From Clostridia bacterium (lineage in GTDB: Bacteria > Bacillota > Clostridia > Oscillospirales > Acutalibacteraceae), in the NCBI GenBank assembly GCA_017436255.1, contig JAFSDK010000007.1, forward strand, positions 1 through 42,498: a DNA stretch of 42,498 nt, in the 5' to 3' direction. A program made the translations under genes and the position numbers. Below, in pieces: positions 21,627 to 30,794 of the stretch; within the stretch, counting starts at the first letter, position 1; every line of letters starts with the position of its first letter. The notes below the pieces were generated by a model, which made no database searches, had not been told where the DNA came from, and was given only the letters and a program-made list of their open reading frames with translations.

Positions 21627-22337
21627 TTATTTAATATGGTATTCACAAATACCGCAAAAAATGGCAAACGCCATTTTCCTTTGGTATTCTTTATTCTTTA
21701 ATAGTTCTAACTCCTGTGTATTGCTTAAAAAACCGCACTCAACAATTACGGCAGGTATCTTTGTTTTGCACAATAAATACGTGCTACTTGTGCCCTGCTT
21801 AACAACACGTTCATTATTTGGTTGCAGTCTCTTAGAAATACTGCTTTGAATAGCATTTGCAAGAACAATACTGTCCTGATTGTTTTTTGAATAAAAAACC
21901 TGTGCACCATTTGCTGATGATGTTGTAAATTTATTAAGGTGAATGCTTACAAAAATAGAATCAGGATGCTTTACTGTAAGTTCTAACCTGTTTTGCATAT
22001 CGCTAACCTTTCGGTCCTTGATACTTTGACTTGCATCATCTTCAGTACCGGTATCAACAGTACGCGTCATTATAACGTCAAAATCACAAAAGGTTAGAAT
22101 CTCTTTAAGTTGTTTGGCAATTTCAAGATTTATATCCTTTTCAACGGTACCGTCGACAGCCTGCGCGCCACCATCAAACCCGCCGTGGCCTGCATCAAGA
22201 ATAATTTTAGGGCGTCCATCAAGTTTATTTGAAGATGCTAACTGCATTTCATAACCCTTTGATCCAATATAAAACGATACTACAACAAATGTTAAAGCTA
22301 GTACCGCGAGCAATCCCCTTTTAAGTGCATTATCCAA
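21627..22337 (-). CDS. cwlD: N-acetylmuramoyl-L-alanine amidase, CwlD-like
   Basis: 236 residues from a TTG at 22337 with GGGAG upstream; the ATG a few bases before it runs straight into a stop. An N-terminal membrane anchor (about 9-26) leads into an Amidase_3 domain: DAGHGGFDGGA (48-58, zinc His51), Glu66 in TVEKDINLE, a second His in VSIHLNKF and the catalytic Glu in VIVECGFLSN near the end. It cleaves the peptide side chain from muramic acid in the wall. Size, anchor and context with a DacF-like gene match sporulation CwlD, which makes muramic-delta-lactam in spore cortex; that exact role is inferred. Confidence 0.85.
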   Translation of the reverse strand: MDNALKRGLLAVLALTFVVVSFYIGSKGYEMQLASSNKLDGRPKIILDAGHGGFDGGAQAVDGTVEKDINLEIAKQLKEILTFCDFDVIMTRTVDTGTEDDASQSIKDRKVSDMQNRLELTVKHPDSIFVSIHLNKFTTSSANGAQVFYSKNNQDSIVLANAIQSSISKRLQPNNERVVKQGTSSTYLLCKTKIPAVIVECGFLSNTQELELLKNKEYQRKMAFAIFCGICEYHIK

Positions 22338-22407
22338 AATCCATTTCTCCCAAATAAATTTTAATTAAAGATAACTAAATATATGAGAGAAACAAAACAA
22401 CTATAAC

Positions 22408-23478
22408 CTATTTAGCGTATGCCGTATAGGTATTAATATGATCGTAAACAGCCTTCCAAAGTCCCTTTGCTTTTGTTGTTACAAAAATGTACTCTTTACC
22501 GCTATCACTCACGCCGAAACTTGCAATACAGTTGCCGGCCTCGGAGGTAAAGCCTGTTTTTCCGCCTTTAATTTCGGCTCCTTCAGGCTCATCACCGCGC
22601 ATACGCCCAAAGAGTGTACTGGTTAGTAAAATACCTTCAGGATGCTGCTCAGTAAAAGTCGTCGTGTACTGGTAGGTGGAAAGTATTTCACGGCAGATTT
22701 CATTTTTCATTGCAGCACGCAAAACAACTGCCATATCCATAACTGTACAATAGTGGTTGTTATTATGAAGTCCGCTTGTATTTGTAAAATTGGCATTAGT
22801 AATTCCAAGTTTTCTTGCTTTTTCATTCATAAGTTCTGCAAATTTTGATTCACTGCCCGCTACGTATATTGCAATTGCTGCCGTAGCCTCAGCACCCGAA
22901 GGTAATATAGCACCATAAAGCAAATCTTTTACAGTTATAACTTCGCCCGCTAAAAAACCCGCCATTGAAGCGCCTGCATTATATGGCGGGTCGGTAATTT
23001 CGTAGGTCATTTCAAAGGTATCATCTAAATTTTTGATGTTTTCAACCGCTACAAGCAAAGTCAACACCTTGGTTAATGACGCGGGATAAACACGCGCATC
23101 GCTGTTTTTAGATGCAACAACAATATTATCGGTCACGTTAATAAAGATTGCATGCTCACTTTCAATCTTTGTTCCGAGTTCAACCGTTTGGTCGTTAAAT
23201 ACCGGTAAGGTATGCAACTTAGGCTTTTTAACTGTAGAAACTGTGTTATCAACACCGTCAACAACATTTTTATCTTTAGGTGGTGTAATTAAAATAATAC
23301 CCAGAGTTATTGCACTAACAATAGTAAGAGACATAACCGCCACAAATATTCTGTTTCTAATAATTTTTTTCTTTCGTTTCTGAGCCTTGGGAGCAACAGG
23401 TTTTGGCGCAGGTGCAGTGCGCATATACCTTTGTTCATAATTCTTAAAAAACTCATCGGTGTATTTATTGTCTGACAT
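22408..23478 (-). CDS. D-alanyl-D-alanine carboxypeptidase family protein (S11, DacF-like)
   Basis: 356 residues; AAGGAAATT before the ATG. A basic N-terminus (1-42) precedes one membrane helix (43-64), then the S11 penicillin-binding domain: SLTK (S134, K137) and KTG (307-309 in GGKTGFTSEAGN). The second motif, normally SGN, reads SGA (194-196) followed by Glu, so the usual Asn is missing. The C-terminal beta domain of classical PBP5 is absent. It lies between CwlD- and radical-SAM-related genes, suggestive of cortex synthesis. It is a bitopic protein facing outward or the intermembrane space in sporulation. Confidence 0.85.
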   Translation of the reverse strand: MSDNKYTDEFFKNYEQRYMRTAPAPKPVAPKAQKRKKKIIRNRIFVAVMSLTIVSAITLGIILITPPKDKNVVDGVDNTVSTVKKPKLHTLPVFNDQTVELGTKIESEHAIFINVTDNIVVASKNSDARVYPASLTKVLTLLVAVENIKNLDDTFEMTYEITDPPYNAGASMAGFLAGEVITVKDLLYGAILPSGAEATAAIAIYVAGSESKFAELMNEKARKLGITNANFTNTSGLHNNNHYCTVMDMAVVLRAAMKNEICREILSTYQYTTTFTEQHPEGILLTSTLFGRMRGDEPEGAEIKGGKTGFTSEAGNCIASFGVSDSGKEYIFVTTKAKGLWKAVYDHINTYTAYAK

Positions 23479-23489
23479 TTTAATTTCCT

Positions 23490-24128
23490 TTATTTGAAAA
23501 GATTAAGTTGCTCATCAAATATCTTGGTACGCGTAATTGCGCAGAACGGCAAAGCATAAAACTCATCCTCAAAAGCCGACAGTAATAGCGTAGGATTAAG
23601 ATTATCATTGCCCGCATTTAAGGTTAATATGATTTTATCATCATCTATTATGTAATTTTTTATTTTCGGTTTTAAATCAACAGTTTTATCTACACCTTTT
23701 TTGTTCTTTTTTATACAAACAATATTTTCTTTGCTAAAAAAAGCATTAATATCTTTCTTAATATCGTCACTAAACTCTTCAAAAGCGATACTAAATTCGG
23801 CATAGGCAATTTTACCTGTTTTTAAAACGGGCTCACTCACATCGATTATTTCAATAAATTCAGGCATTACCCTAATTAATTCCGATTTTATGTTTTCTAA
23901 TGAATAATTATCATCGGTAACCTTAAAGTCCATTATTTCGTAATCGCTCTCAAATCCTAGTGATAACGGTAACGCAAATGTAATGTAAGCGTGACAGTTA
24001 AAGCCCTCAGTATACCATACAGGTATATTGGTGCGACGTATGGTGCGTGTCATAAAACGATTCATATCAAGGTGTGAAACAAACTTAAGTTGTGATTTCT
24101 TTTTATAAAAAACTCTAACGTTTTTCAA
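23490..24128 (-). CDS. TIGR03936-family radical-SAM-associated protein (DUF2344)
   Basis: 212 residues from the TTG at 24128; GGAGGG lies 7 bases before it, whereas the longer frame to 24158 contains this site internally. The N-terminus VRVFYKKKSQLKFVSHLDMNRFMTRTIRRT is characteristic of the DUF2344 family that follows the TIGR03960 radical SAM gene. No cysteine motif is present. It overlaps the preceding gene by 14 bases, so the two products are coupled and probably form one enzyme system, thought to act in tRNA or ribosomal modification although the true substrate is not known. Confidence 0.85.
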   Translation of the reverse strand: MKNVRVFYKKKSQLKFVSHLDMNRFMTRTIRRTNIPVWYTEGFNCHAYITFALPLSLGFESDYEIMDFKVTDDNYSLENIKSELIRVMPEFIEIIDVSEPVLKTGKIAYAEFSIAFEEFSDDIKKDINAFFSKENIVCIKKNKKGVDKTVDLKPKIKNYIIDDDKIILTLNAGNDNLNPTLLLSAFEDEFYALPFCAITRTKIFDEQLNLFK

Positions 24129-25956
24129 CACAAATCCCTCCTTTAAAGCAAGCCGCACCGCAATTTGAACATCTCTCTTTACAATTAGGCGTTGTTATAG
24201 CGGCATATGCCGTTTTGTTTTCATTTATAAGGAAGGTCTTACTAACACCATAGTCAAGATGATCCCAGGGTAGTATTTCATCAAATTCACGTTTGCGATT
24301 GGCAAAAAATTCGGGTTCAATACCGCATTCATTAAATGCTTCTATCCATTTATCAAGGTGGAAACACTCATCCCAACCATCAAAACGGCATCCCTTTTTA
24401 ACTGCCGTTTCAATAACGGAGCCAAGCCTACGGTCACCACGTGCAAATACGCCCTCTAAAAAGCTTACCTTTGATTCGTGCCAACTTACACTAACCTTAC
24501 GGGTAGTAACACTATCCCTGATTACACTTTGTCTGCGACGCATTTCCTCAATGTCTATTTGGGGTTCGAACTCAAATGGCGTAAAAGGCTTGGGAACGAA
24601 TGTTGAAACGCTTATTGAAACGTTTACACTCTTACCCTTAGGTTTGTTTGGCATAGCGTAAAATTCATTAACAATTTTTTGACCAAGTTCGGCAATACCC
24701 TTTAAATCCTCATCTGTTTCGGTAGGTAGGCCCAACATAAAGTAAAGTTTAACCGAGGTGTATCCGCCTTCAAACGCCATACGGCAGGTACGCATAATTT
24801 CTTCTTCGGTAACGTTTTTATTGATTACGTCACGAAGGCGCTGTGTGCCGGCCTCAGGCGCAAATGTTAAGCCGCTTTTACGAACGTGATTTATTTTATC
24901 AAGCAATTCTTTTGAGAAATTATCTACGCGAAGTGATGGAAGCGAGAGACTGACGTTGTCCTTCTGCGACCAATCAAGCATATCATTAAGTAACGGTTCA
25001 AGTTGTGAGTAATCACTGGTACTTAACGATGAAAGGGAAATTTCATCATAACCCGTATTATCACAAATCGCCTTTGCCTGCTTATTTATAACGTCAGGTG
25101 ATTTTTCGCGCACAGGTCTGTAGATAAATCCCGCCTGACAAAAACGGCAACCGCGAATACAACCTCTGAATATTTCTTGTACGGCACGGTCATGCACAAT
25201 TTCAATATACGGCACAACGAATTTATCAGGATAATGAACACTATTCATATCCCTAATAATTCGCTTCTGTATCACTTTCGGTGCATTGTCTTTAGGTGTT
25301 ATTGCCTTAATGGTTTTATCGTCGTTATATTCAATGTCATAGAGCGACGGAACGTACACACCGGGAATTTGTGCCGCCTCACGCAAAAAGGCCTGCTTGT
25401 CCCCGTTTTTGCCGTATTTTTTATAAAGATCAATTACCTCTAAATCGACCTCTTCGCCCTCGCCTAAGAAAAACAAATCAATAAAATCTGCAAGTGGCTC
25501 GGGATTACATGCGCAGGGGCCACCTGCTACCACAAGCGGTGCTAAGCCCTTACGGTCTGCACTTTTAAGCGGTATACCTGCAAGGTCAAGCATATTTAAA
25601 ACGTTGGTATAACTTAATTCGTACTGAAGAGTAAAACCGATTATATCAAAATCCTTAATACTGTCACGGCTCTCAAGAGCAAATAGTGGTATATCGTTTT
25701 GACGCATAACCTCTTCAAAGTCTACCCAAGGCGCAAAAACACGCTCGCACCAAATGTCATCACGAGCATTAAACTGCGAGTATAAAATCTTCATACCAAG
25801 ATGTGACATACCTATTTCATATGTATCGGGGAAACAAAAAGCAAATCTCACATCAACCTTGCTTTTATCTTTAATGACACTGTTTATTTCGCCACCTGAA
25901 TATCTACCCGGTTTTTGAACACTCAGCATCAGTTTTTCAAGTCTATTAGTATCCAT
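24115..25956 (-). CDS. TIGR03960-family B12-binding-domain radical SAM protein
   Basis: 613 residues from the ATG at 25956 (GGAG six bases upstream; earlier in-frame ATG codons lack this). A B12-binding-like Rossmann domain (about 40-180, including HLGMKILYSQFNARDD) precedes the radical SAM core with the cluster motif CIRGCRFCQAGF (near 270-280). The C-terminal part ends with a four-Cys cluster (CKERCSNCGAACFKGGIC) typical of the family. It is the fourth step of the leftward run, 56 bases after the M50 peptidase gene and overlapping the DUF2344 gene. The family's substrate is unsettled. Confidence 0.9.
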   Translation of the reverse strand: MDTNRLEKLMLSVQKPGRYSGGEINSVIKDKSKVDVRFAFCFPDTYEIGMSHLGMKILYSQFNARDDIWCERVFAPWVDFEEVMRQNDIPLFALESRDSIKDFDIIGFTLQYELSYTNVLNMLDLAGIPLKSADRKGLAPLVVAGGPCACNPEPLADFIDLFFLGEGEEVDLEVIDLYKKYGKNGDKQAFLREAAQIPGVYVPSLYDIEYNDDKTIKAITPKDNAPKVIQKRIIRDMNSVHYPDKFVVPYIEIVHDRAVQEIFRGCIRGCRFCQAGFIYRPVREKSPDVINKQAKAICDNTGYDEISLSSLSTSDYSQLEPLLNDMLDWSQKDNVSLSLPSLRVDNFSKELLDKINHVRKSGLTFAPEAGTQRLRDVINKNVTEEEIMRTCRMAFEGGYTSVKLYFMLGLPTETDEDLKGIAELGQKIVNEFYAMPNKPKGKSVNVSISVSTFVPKPFTPFEFEPQIDIEEMRRRQSVIRDSVTTRKVSVSWHESKVSFLEGVFARGDRRLGSVIETAVKKGCRFDGWDECFHLDKWIEAFNECGIEPEFFANRKREFDEILPWDHLDYGVSKTFLINENKTAYAAITTPNCKERCSNCGAACFKGGICVEKR

Positions 25957-26012
25957 TATAATCTCCATAATATATTTTATATTATGATACCGCAAAAAGC
26001 TTTAGGTTGCAA

Positions 26013-26603
26013 CTATAATTTAATTAGAATTGATAATAGAATATATATGGACATAATAATTACCGATAAATTTTTATTATTAAAAAATAGCCATATACCT
26101 AGTACTAATAGTGTTATCCCCGTTATTACAGATATAAAATTAAGTATAATCTGTGCTTTATTTTCACCTTTGAAATAAGCTAAAAGCTTGTACAAAACAA
26201 GTCCACCATCAAGTTGTTTAATAGGCAAAAGATTAAATACCGAGAACAATAAATTTATAAGAGAAAACGTGAGGAAATTCATATTTTTTGTAACTTTATA
26301 TGCCACAAAAAACAAACTGAAAAAAAGCAGGTTTGAAAGAGGTCCTGCAAGCGAGATTATTACCTCGTTTCTCACCCTATAAGTAACGGCGCGTACTATA
26401 CGTACCGATGCGGGAATTAAGCTTATTTCTTTTGGATTGCAATGAAGCATCCGCATAGCCGTTAAGTGCGCTGTTTCGTGCAAAACAATTGCCAAAACAG
26501 ATGGCAGAAAAAATCCGCTTTTATCTAGAAATAACATAAGGCAAAGCGGTGCTAAAAATAAAAAAGACACATAAATTTTTGTACCTAAAATTTTAAATTT
26601 CAT
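26013..26603 (-). CDS. Membrane M50 metallopeptidase, SpoIVFB-like
   Basis: 196 residues; GGTGA precedes the ATG. Polytopic with about five to six helices. The zinc-binding HExxH is HETAH (42-46) in the second helix, and the third ligand Asp132 is in the NLLPIKQLDGG segment (124-134). It is a site-2-type protease that cuts substrates within the membrane. It is 7 bases downstream of an M23-domain membrane protein, the same order as spoIVFA-spoIVFB, where the protease processes pro-sigma-K in the mother cell; the sporulation role is inferred from this pairing. Confidence 0.87.
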   Translation of the reverse strand: MKFKILGTKIYVSFLFLAPLCLMLFLDKSGFFLPSVLAIVLHETAHLTAMRMLHCNPKEISLIPASVRIVRAVTYRVRNEVIISLAGPLSNLLFFSLFFVAYKVTKNMNFLTFSLINLLFSVFNLLPIKQLDGGLVLYKLLAYFKGENKAQIILNFISVITGITLLVLGIWLFFNNKNLSVIIMSIYILLSILIKL

Positions 26604-26610
26604 TTTATTT

Positions 26611-27333
26611 TCACCAACTCAACAACCACTCAGGATTAAGATTTTTTCCGTTTAAAATGACCTCAAAATGAAGATGATTTCCGGTAGATTGTCCCGTACT
26701 GCCTACGGTAGCAATGGTTTCACCTTTGCGAACAACATCACCCTCTTTTTTAATTATGCTATTACAGTGCGCATAAAGGGTTACGAGCCCTGAGCCGTGG
26801 TCAACCTTTATATATTTGCCGTAGGTTGGACTTGTCTTTACTAAAACCACCTTACCTGCCGCAGCACAAGCAATGCCTGTACCTTTTGGGGCGGCAAAAT
26901 CCATACCTTTATGTAATTCTTTTACACTTGTTATGGGGTTCGCCCTATTACCATAACTTGATGTAAGAATTGCACCCGAAACCGGTATTTTCAGTGTATT
27001 ACATTCTGCCGATGAGCCGGCATGCACCACCTCGACCACTTCGGTTTGTTCGTATTCTTCATTCAATTCAATTTGTGACGTTTCATAACTGGGTGCGATT
27101 TCTATCTCTTCTAATTCTTTATCTTGCCTAACGCTTTCTTTCTCATCGGGTATTACCTCACTTACCTTTGTTTCGTCTTCAAAATTCTCAATGTACCAAT
27201 TTCTAACATCGGTATAAAAAGTGCCACCACAAAATTTCATAACAACCACCGACACTATAACGATTGCCACTGCCGAAATTTGTAAAACAAACAGATTAAA
27301 TTCAGGTATATTTTTTTTGCTTTTTTCATTCAT
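26611..27333 (-). CDS. Membrane-anchored M23 domain protein, SpoIVFA-like
   Basis: 240 residues from the ATG at 27333, where GAGGTGG is six bases upstream (the longer frame includes that site). One membrane helix near 20-40, an acidic linker (about 50-105), then a LytM/M23 domain with zinc ligands HKGMD and HLHF still present (near 143 and 223). In SpoIVFA the domain is held between membranes and regulates SpoIVFB; having intact ligands, this protein might also be an active peptidase. It starts the leftward run, divergent from ygiQ. No clear sigma-A promoter was found, which would fit a sporulation sigma factor. Confidence 0.82.
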   Translation of the reverse strand: MNEKSKKNIPEFNLFVLQISAVAIVIVSVVVMKFCGGTFYTDVRNWYIENFEDETKVSEVIPDEKESVRQDKELEEIEIAPSYETSQIELNEEYEQTEVVEVVHAGSSAECNTLKIPVSGAILTSSYGNRANPITSVKELHKGMDFAAPKGTGIACAAAGKVVLVKTSPTYGKYIKVDHGSGLVTLYAHCNSIIKKEGDVVRKGETIATVGSTGQSTGNHLHFEVILNGKNLNPEWLLSW

Positions 27334-27384
27334 TTTAAACCACCTCAAAAAAATATATGAAAATTTTTGCCTAAATATTAAAGA

Positions 27385-27413
27385 TTGAATAAATCGTCTT
27401 AATATGATAAAAT
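27385..27413 (+). promoter_or_regulatory. Promoter of ygiQ
   Basis: TTGAAT and TAAAAT with a 17-base spacer, 30 bases before the ATG. Confidence 0.55.
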
Positions 27414-27442
27414 TATCGTAAATATTTCTTTTGGGGGTTATT

Positions 27443-29299
27443 ATGCCTTTTTTACCGATTACTAAAGAAGAAATGCTTGAACGTGGTTGGCACTACGCCG
27501 ACATAATTATAGTTACGGGTGACGCGTACGTGGACCATCCGAGTTTCGGCACGGCTATTATTTCACGAGTTCTTGAAGCAAACGGATTTAGAGTTTGCAT
27601 TATTTCACAACCTAAAACCGACGAAGATTATATGCGCTTTGGTAGACCCCGATTGGCCTTTTTTGTTAACGGTGGTAATATAGACTCAATGGTAGCCCAC
27701 TATACTGCCGCTAAGAAACGCAGAAGTGACGACGCCTATACCGCAGGTGGAAAAGCAGGTGCAAGACCCGACAGAGCGGTTATTGTGTACAGTAAAAATA
27801 TACGCCGTTTATTTGGTGATGTGCCCATCGCTATTGGTGGACTTGAAGCTTCACTCAGACGCTTTGCACACTACGACTATTGGGATGATAAGGTAAGACC
27901 TTCCATACTTATTGACAGCACCGCAGATATTCTTATGTATGGTATGGGTGAAAAGCATTGTGTGGAAATTGCTAATCGCTTGAAAAAAGGTGAAAAAATC
28001 GCCGATTTAACCGATATTCTCGGCACTTCTGTTGCCATAAAGACAACCGATTACACACCGCGCCCCTACCGAGAATGCCCGTCATACGATATTGTTAAAG
28101 AACCGACCGAGTCGGGTAAAAAGCAATATGCAATATCCTGCAAAATTCAACAAGATGAACACGATGCCGTTCGCGGAAAAACAGTAATTCAGCGTCACGG
28201 CAATTATATAGTTGTACAAAATCCGCCTATGCCGCCTTTAAGTGAAAAGGAAATGGACGAGGTTTATGCCCTACCCTTTATGCGTGATTATCATCCGTCA
28301 TATAAAGGTCTTGGCGGTGTACCGGGTATTGAGGAGGTTAAATTCTCGGTAATACATAACCGTGGTTGCTTCGGTGCTTGCAATTTCTGTTCACTTGCCT
28401 ACCATCAAGGCAGACAGATAACCTCACGCTCGCACGAGTCGGTTATTAGTGAGGTTAAAGAAATAACCGAAATGCCCGACTTTAAGGGTTATATACACGA
28501 CGTGGGCGGTCCTACCGCAAACTTTAGAAAACCATCGTGTGAAGCGCAGTTAAAACGCGGTGTATGCAAAGATAAAAAGTGTATGGCACCAAATCTTTGC
28601 CCCGCCATAAAACCCGACCACAACGATTATTTAGAACTTTTACGCAAACTGCGAAAGATACCTAAAATTAAAAAAATCTTTATCCGCTCGGGTATAAGAT
28701 TTGACTATCTTATTGCAGATAAAGACGAATCGTTCTTTAAGGAACTTGTAACGCATCATATTAGCGGACAACTTAAGGTTGCACCCGAACATTGTTCGTC
28801 GGGCGTTTTAAAGTATATGGGTAAACCGAATATTCAGGTCTACAACCGCTTTAAGAAAAGATTTTATGAACTTACCAAAAGTGTTGGTAAAAAGCAGTTT
28901 TTGGTACCCTATTTGATGTCTTCCCACCCCGGTAGTACCATAAACGATGCTATTGAGCTTTCTCTTTTTTTAAAAAAAGAGGGGCTTCATCCCGAACAGG
29001 TGCAAGACTTCTACCCAACCCCCGGTACAGTTTCAACATGTATGTTCTATACGGGGCTTGACCCGAACACTATGGAAAAGGTATACGTGCCGCGTACACC
29101 TAAGGAAAAGGCGGAACAACGCGCCCTACTTCAGTATTATCTGCCCGAAAACAGAAAAATAGTTTTATCGGCTCTAAAGAGTGCGGGACGCACCGATTTA
29201 ATCGGCAACGGGCCTAACTGTTTGGTACCGCCTGAAAATAATACTGCGGCACGAACACATAAAAAACCAACACAAAAAAATAAACGTCGCAGAAAGTAA
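27443..29299 (+). CDS. YgiQ family radical SAM protein
   Basis: 618 residues from the ATG at 27443, with GGGGG upstream. N-terminal segment with WHYADIIIVTGDAYVDHPSF and GDVPIAIGGLEASLRRFAHYDYW are family hallmarks; the radical SAM cluster motif is NRGCFGACNFCSL (near 312-324: CxxxCxxC). The C-terminal part has HPGSTINDAIELSLFLKKEG and QDFYPTPGT. The last 40 residues are basic. It is a single gene followed closely by another unit. The biochemical role of YgiQ is undefined. Confidence 0.93.
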   Translation: MPFLPITKEEMLERGWHYADIIIVTGDAYVDHPSFGTAIISRVLEANGFRVCIISQPKTDEDYMRFGRPRLAFFVNGGNIDSMVAHYTAAKKRRSDDAYTAGGKAGARPDRAVIVYSKNIRRLFGDVPIAIGGLEASLRRFAHYDYWDDKVRPSILIDSTADILMYGMGEKHCVEIANRLKKGEKIADLTDILGTSVAIKTTDYTPRPYRECPSYDIVKEPTESGKKQYAISCKIQQDEHDAVRGKTVIQRHGNYIVVQNPPMPPLSEKEMDEVYALPFMRDYHPSYKGLGGVPGIEEVKFSVIHNRGCFGACNFCSLAYHQGRQITSRSHESVISEVKEITEMPDFKGYIHDVGGPTANFRKPSCEAQLKRGVCKDKKCMAPNLCPAIKPDHNDYLELLRKLRKIPKIKKIFIRSGIRFDYLIADKDESFFKELVTHHISGQLKVAPEHCSSGVLKYMGKPNIQVYNRFKKRFYELTKSVGKKQFLVPYLMSSHPGSTINDAIELSLFLKKEGLHPEQVQDFYPTPGTVSTCMFYTGLDPNTMEKVYVPRTPKEKAEQRALLQYYLPENRKIVLSALKSAGRTDLIGNGPNCLVPPENNTAARTHKKPTQKNKRRRK

Positions 29300-29328
29300 T
29301 TGAAATTATCTCTGTTTTATGCGATAAT
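29300..29328 (+). promoter_or_regulatory. Candidate promoter of the NSS transporter
   Basis: TTGAAA and GATAAT are 17 bases apart, starting at the base after the ygiQ stop. Confidence 0.45.
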
Positions 29329-29362
29329 GCTTTAGTAATTTAAAGTTTTGAGGAGTAAAATT

Positions 29363-30733
29363 ATGGCAAAAGAACATCTTAAAAGCCGACTTGGCTTTAT
29401 CCTTATCAGTGCCGGATGTGCCATCGGCATCGGCAACGTATGGAAGTTTCCGTACATTACCGGTCAAAACGGCGGCGGCTTGTTTGTACTGATTTATCTG
29501 TTTTTCTTGGCGGTTTTAGGTATACCCGTACTTGTTATGGAATTTTCACTCGGTCGTGCGAGTCAGAAAAGCCCATCACAAATGTACAAGATATTAGAGC
29601 CAAAAAATTCTAAATGGCATCTGCACGGATACGTAACGGTTATTGGTTGTTATCTTTTAATGATGTTTTATACCACCGTTGCAGGTTGGATGCTTGACTA
29701 CTTTGTCAAGATGACAAAGGGCGATTTTGTCGGTGCCGATACGTCTAAGGTAAACGACATATTCGGTAATATGCTTGCTAACCCTACCGAGCAAACAATA
29801 TTTATGGCTATAACGGTTATTTTAGCGGTTATAGTTTGCTCAATCGGTCTACAAAAAGGACTTGAAAAGGTTACAAAGGTTATAATGGTTGCACTTCTCG
29901 GCATTATGGTAATATTGGCAATTAACAGTATTTTCTTACCGGGAAGCAAAGAAGGTCTTTCCTTCTACCTACTACCTAGTGTTAAAAATATGACCGAAGT
30001 TGGTGTAGGCAACGTAATTGTTGCGGCAATGAATCAGGCATTCTTTACACTTAGTCTTGGTATTGGTTCAATGGCAATATTCGGTAGTTACATTGGTAAG
30101 GACCGTTCACTCCTCGGTGAATCTATCAACATTACGGTGCTTGATACATTTGTTGCTATAACTTCAGGTCTTATTATCTTCCCTGCTTGTTTTACCTATA
30201 ACATCCCCGTTGATGCAGGACCCAATCTTATATTTGTCACACTTCCTAACGTATTTATAAATATGCCTGGCGGCAGAATTTGGGGTAGTTTATTCTTCTT
30301 GTTTATGACCTTTGCCGCGTTCTCAACCGTTCTTGCAGTTTTCCAAAATATTGTTGCAAACACCCAAGATACGTTTGGTTGGTCTCTTAAAAAATCTTGC
30401 CTTATAAATGGCGTTTTATTGCTTGTATTATCAATGCCATGTATACTTGGCTTCAACTTATTGAGTGGTTTCCAACCTCTCGGGGACGGCTCAACAATAC
30501 TCGACCTTGAAGACTTTATAGTAAGCAATGTTTTACTTCCGCTTGGCTCATTCATATTTGTTATTTTCTGTACCACCCGCTACGGCTGGGGTTGGAAAAA
30601 CTTTAAGGCCGAAGCCAATGCAGGTAAGGGTCTTAAAATTAAAAATTGGATGCGTGGATATATGACCTACGTATTGCCCGTAATTGTTCTTGCACTCTTT
30701 ATCGTAGGCATTGTAAACGTATTTAAAAAGTAA
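29363..30733 (+). CDS. Neurotransmitter:sodium symporter (NSS/SNF) family transporter
   Basis: 456 residues from the ATG at 29363, AGGAG six bases upstream. The N-terminal SRLGFILISAGCAIGIGNVWKFPY segment is the NSS sodium-site signature in helix 1; about eleven to twelve helices follow. The extracellular/helix 3 tyrosine region is at GCYLLMMFYTTVAGW, and helix 6 has NQAFFTLSLGIGSMAIFGSY. Bacterial members usually co-transport amino acids with sodium. The substrate is unknown. A bidirectional terminator separates it from gapA. Confidence 0.93.
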   Translation: MAKEHLKSRLGFILISAGCAIGIGNVWKFPYITGQNGGGLFVLIYLFFLAVLGIPVLVMEFSLGRASQKSPSQMYKILEPKNSKWHLHGYVTVIGCYLLMMFYTTVAGWMLDYFVKMTKGDFVGADTSKVNDIFGNMLANPTEQTIFMAITVILAVIVCSIGLQKGLEKVTKVIMVALLGIMVILAINSIFLPGSKEGLSFYLLPSVKNMTEVGVGNVIVAAMNQAFFTLSLGIGSMAIFGSYIGKDRSLLGESINITVLDTFVAITSGLIIFPACFTYNIPVDAGPNLIFVTLPNVFINMPGGRIWGSLFFLFMTFAAFSTVLAVFQNIVANTQDTFGWSLKKSCLINGVLLLVLSMPCILGFNLLSGFQPLGDGSTILDLEDFIVSNVLLPLGSFIFVIFCTTRYGWGWKNFKAEANAGKGLKIKNWMRGYMTYVLPVIVLALFIVGIVNVFKK

Positions 30734-30744
30734 AAATGGACAAC

Positions 30745-30777
30745 AAAAAAACACAGGTCGCATGACCTGTGTTTTTT
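30745..30777. terminator. Bidirectional terminator between the NSS gene and gapA
   Basis: AAAAAACACAGGTC pairs with GACCTGTGTTTTTT across a four-base loop. T runs lie on both strands, so it serves the two convergent genes. Confidence 0.9.
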
Positions 30778-30794
30778 ATTATGCTTAATTTCTA

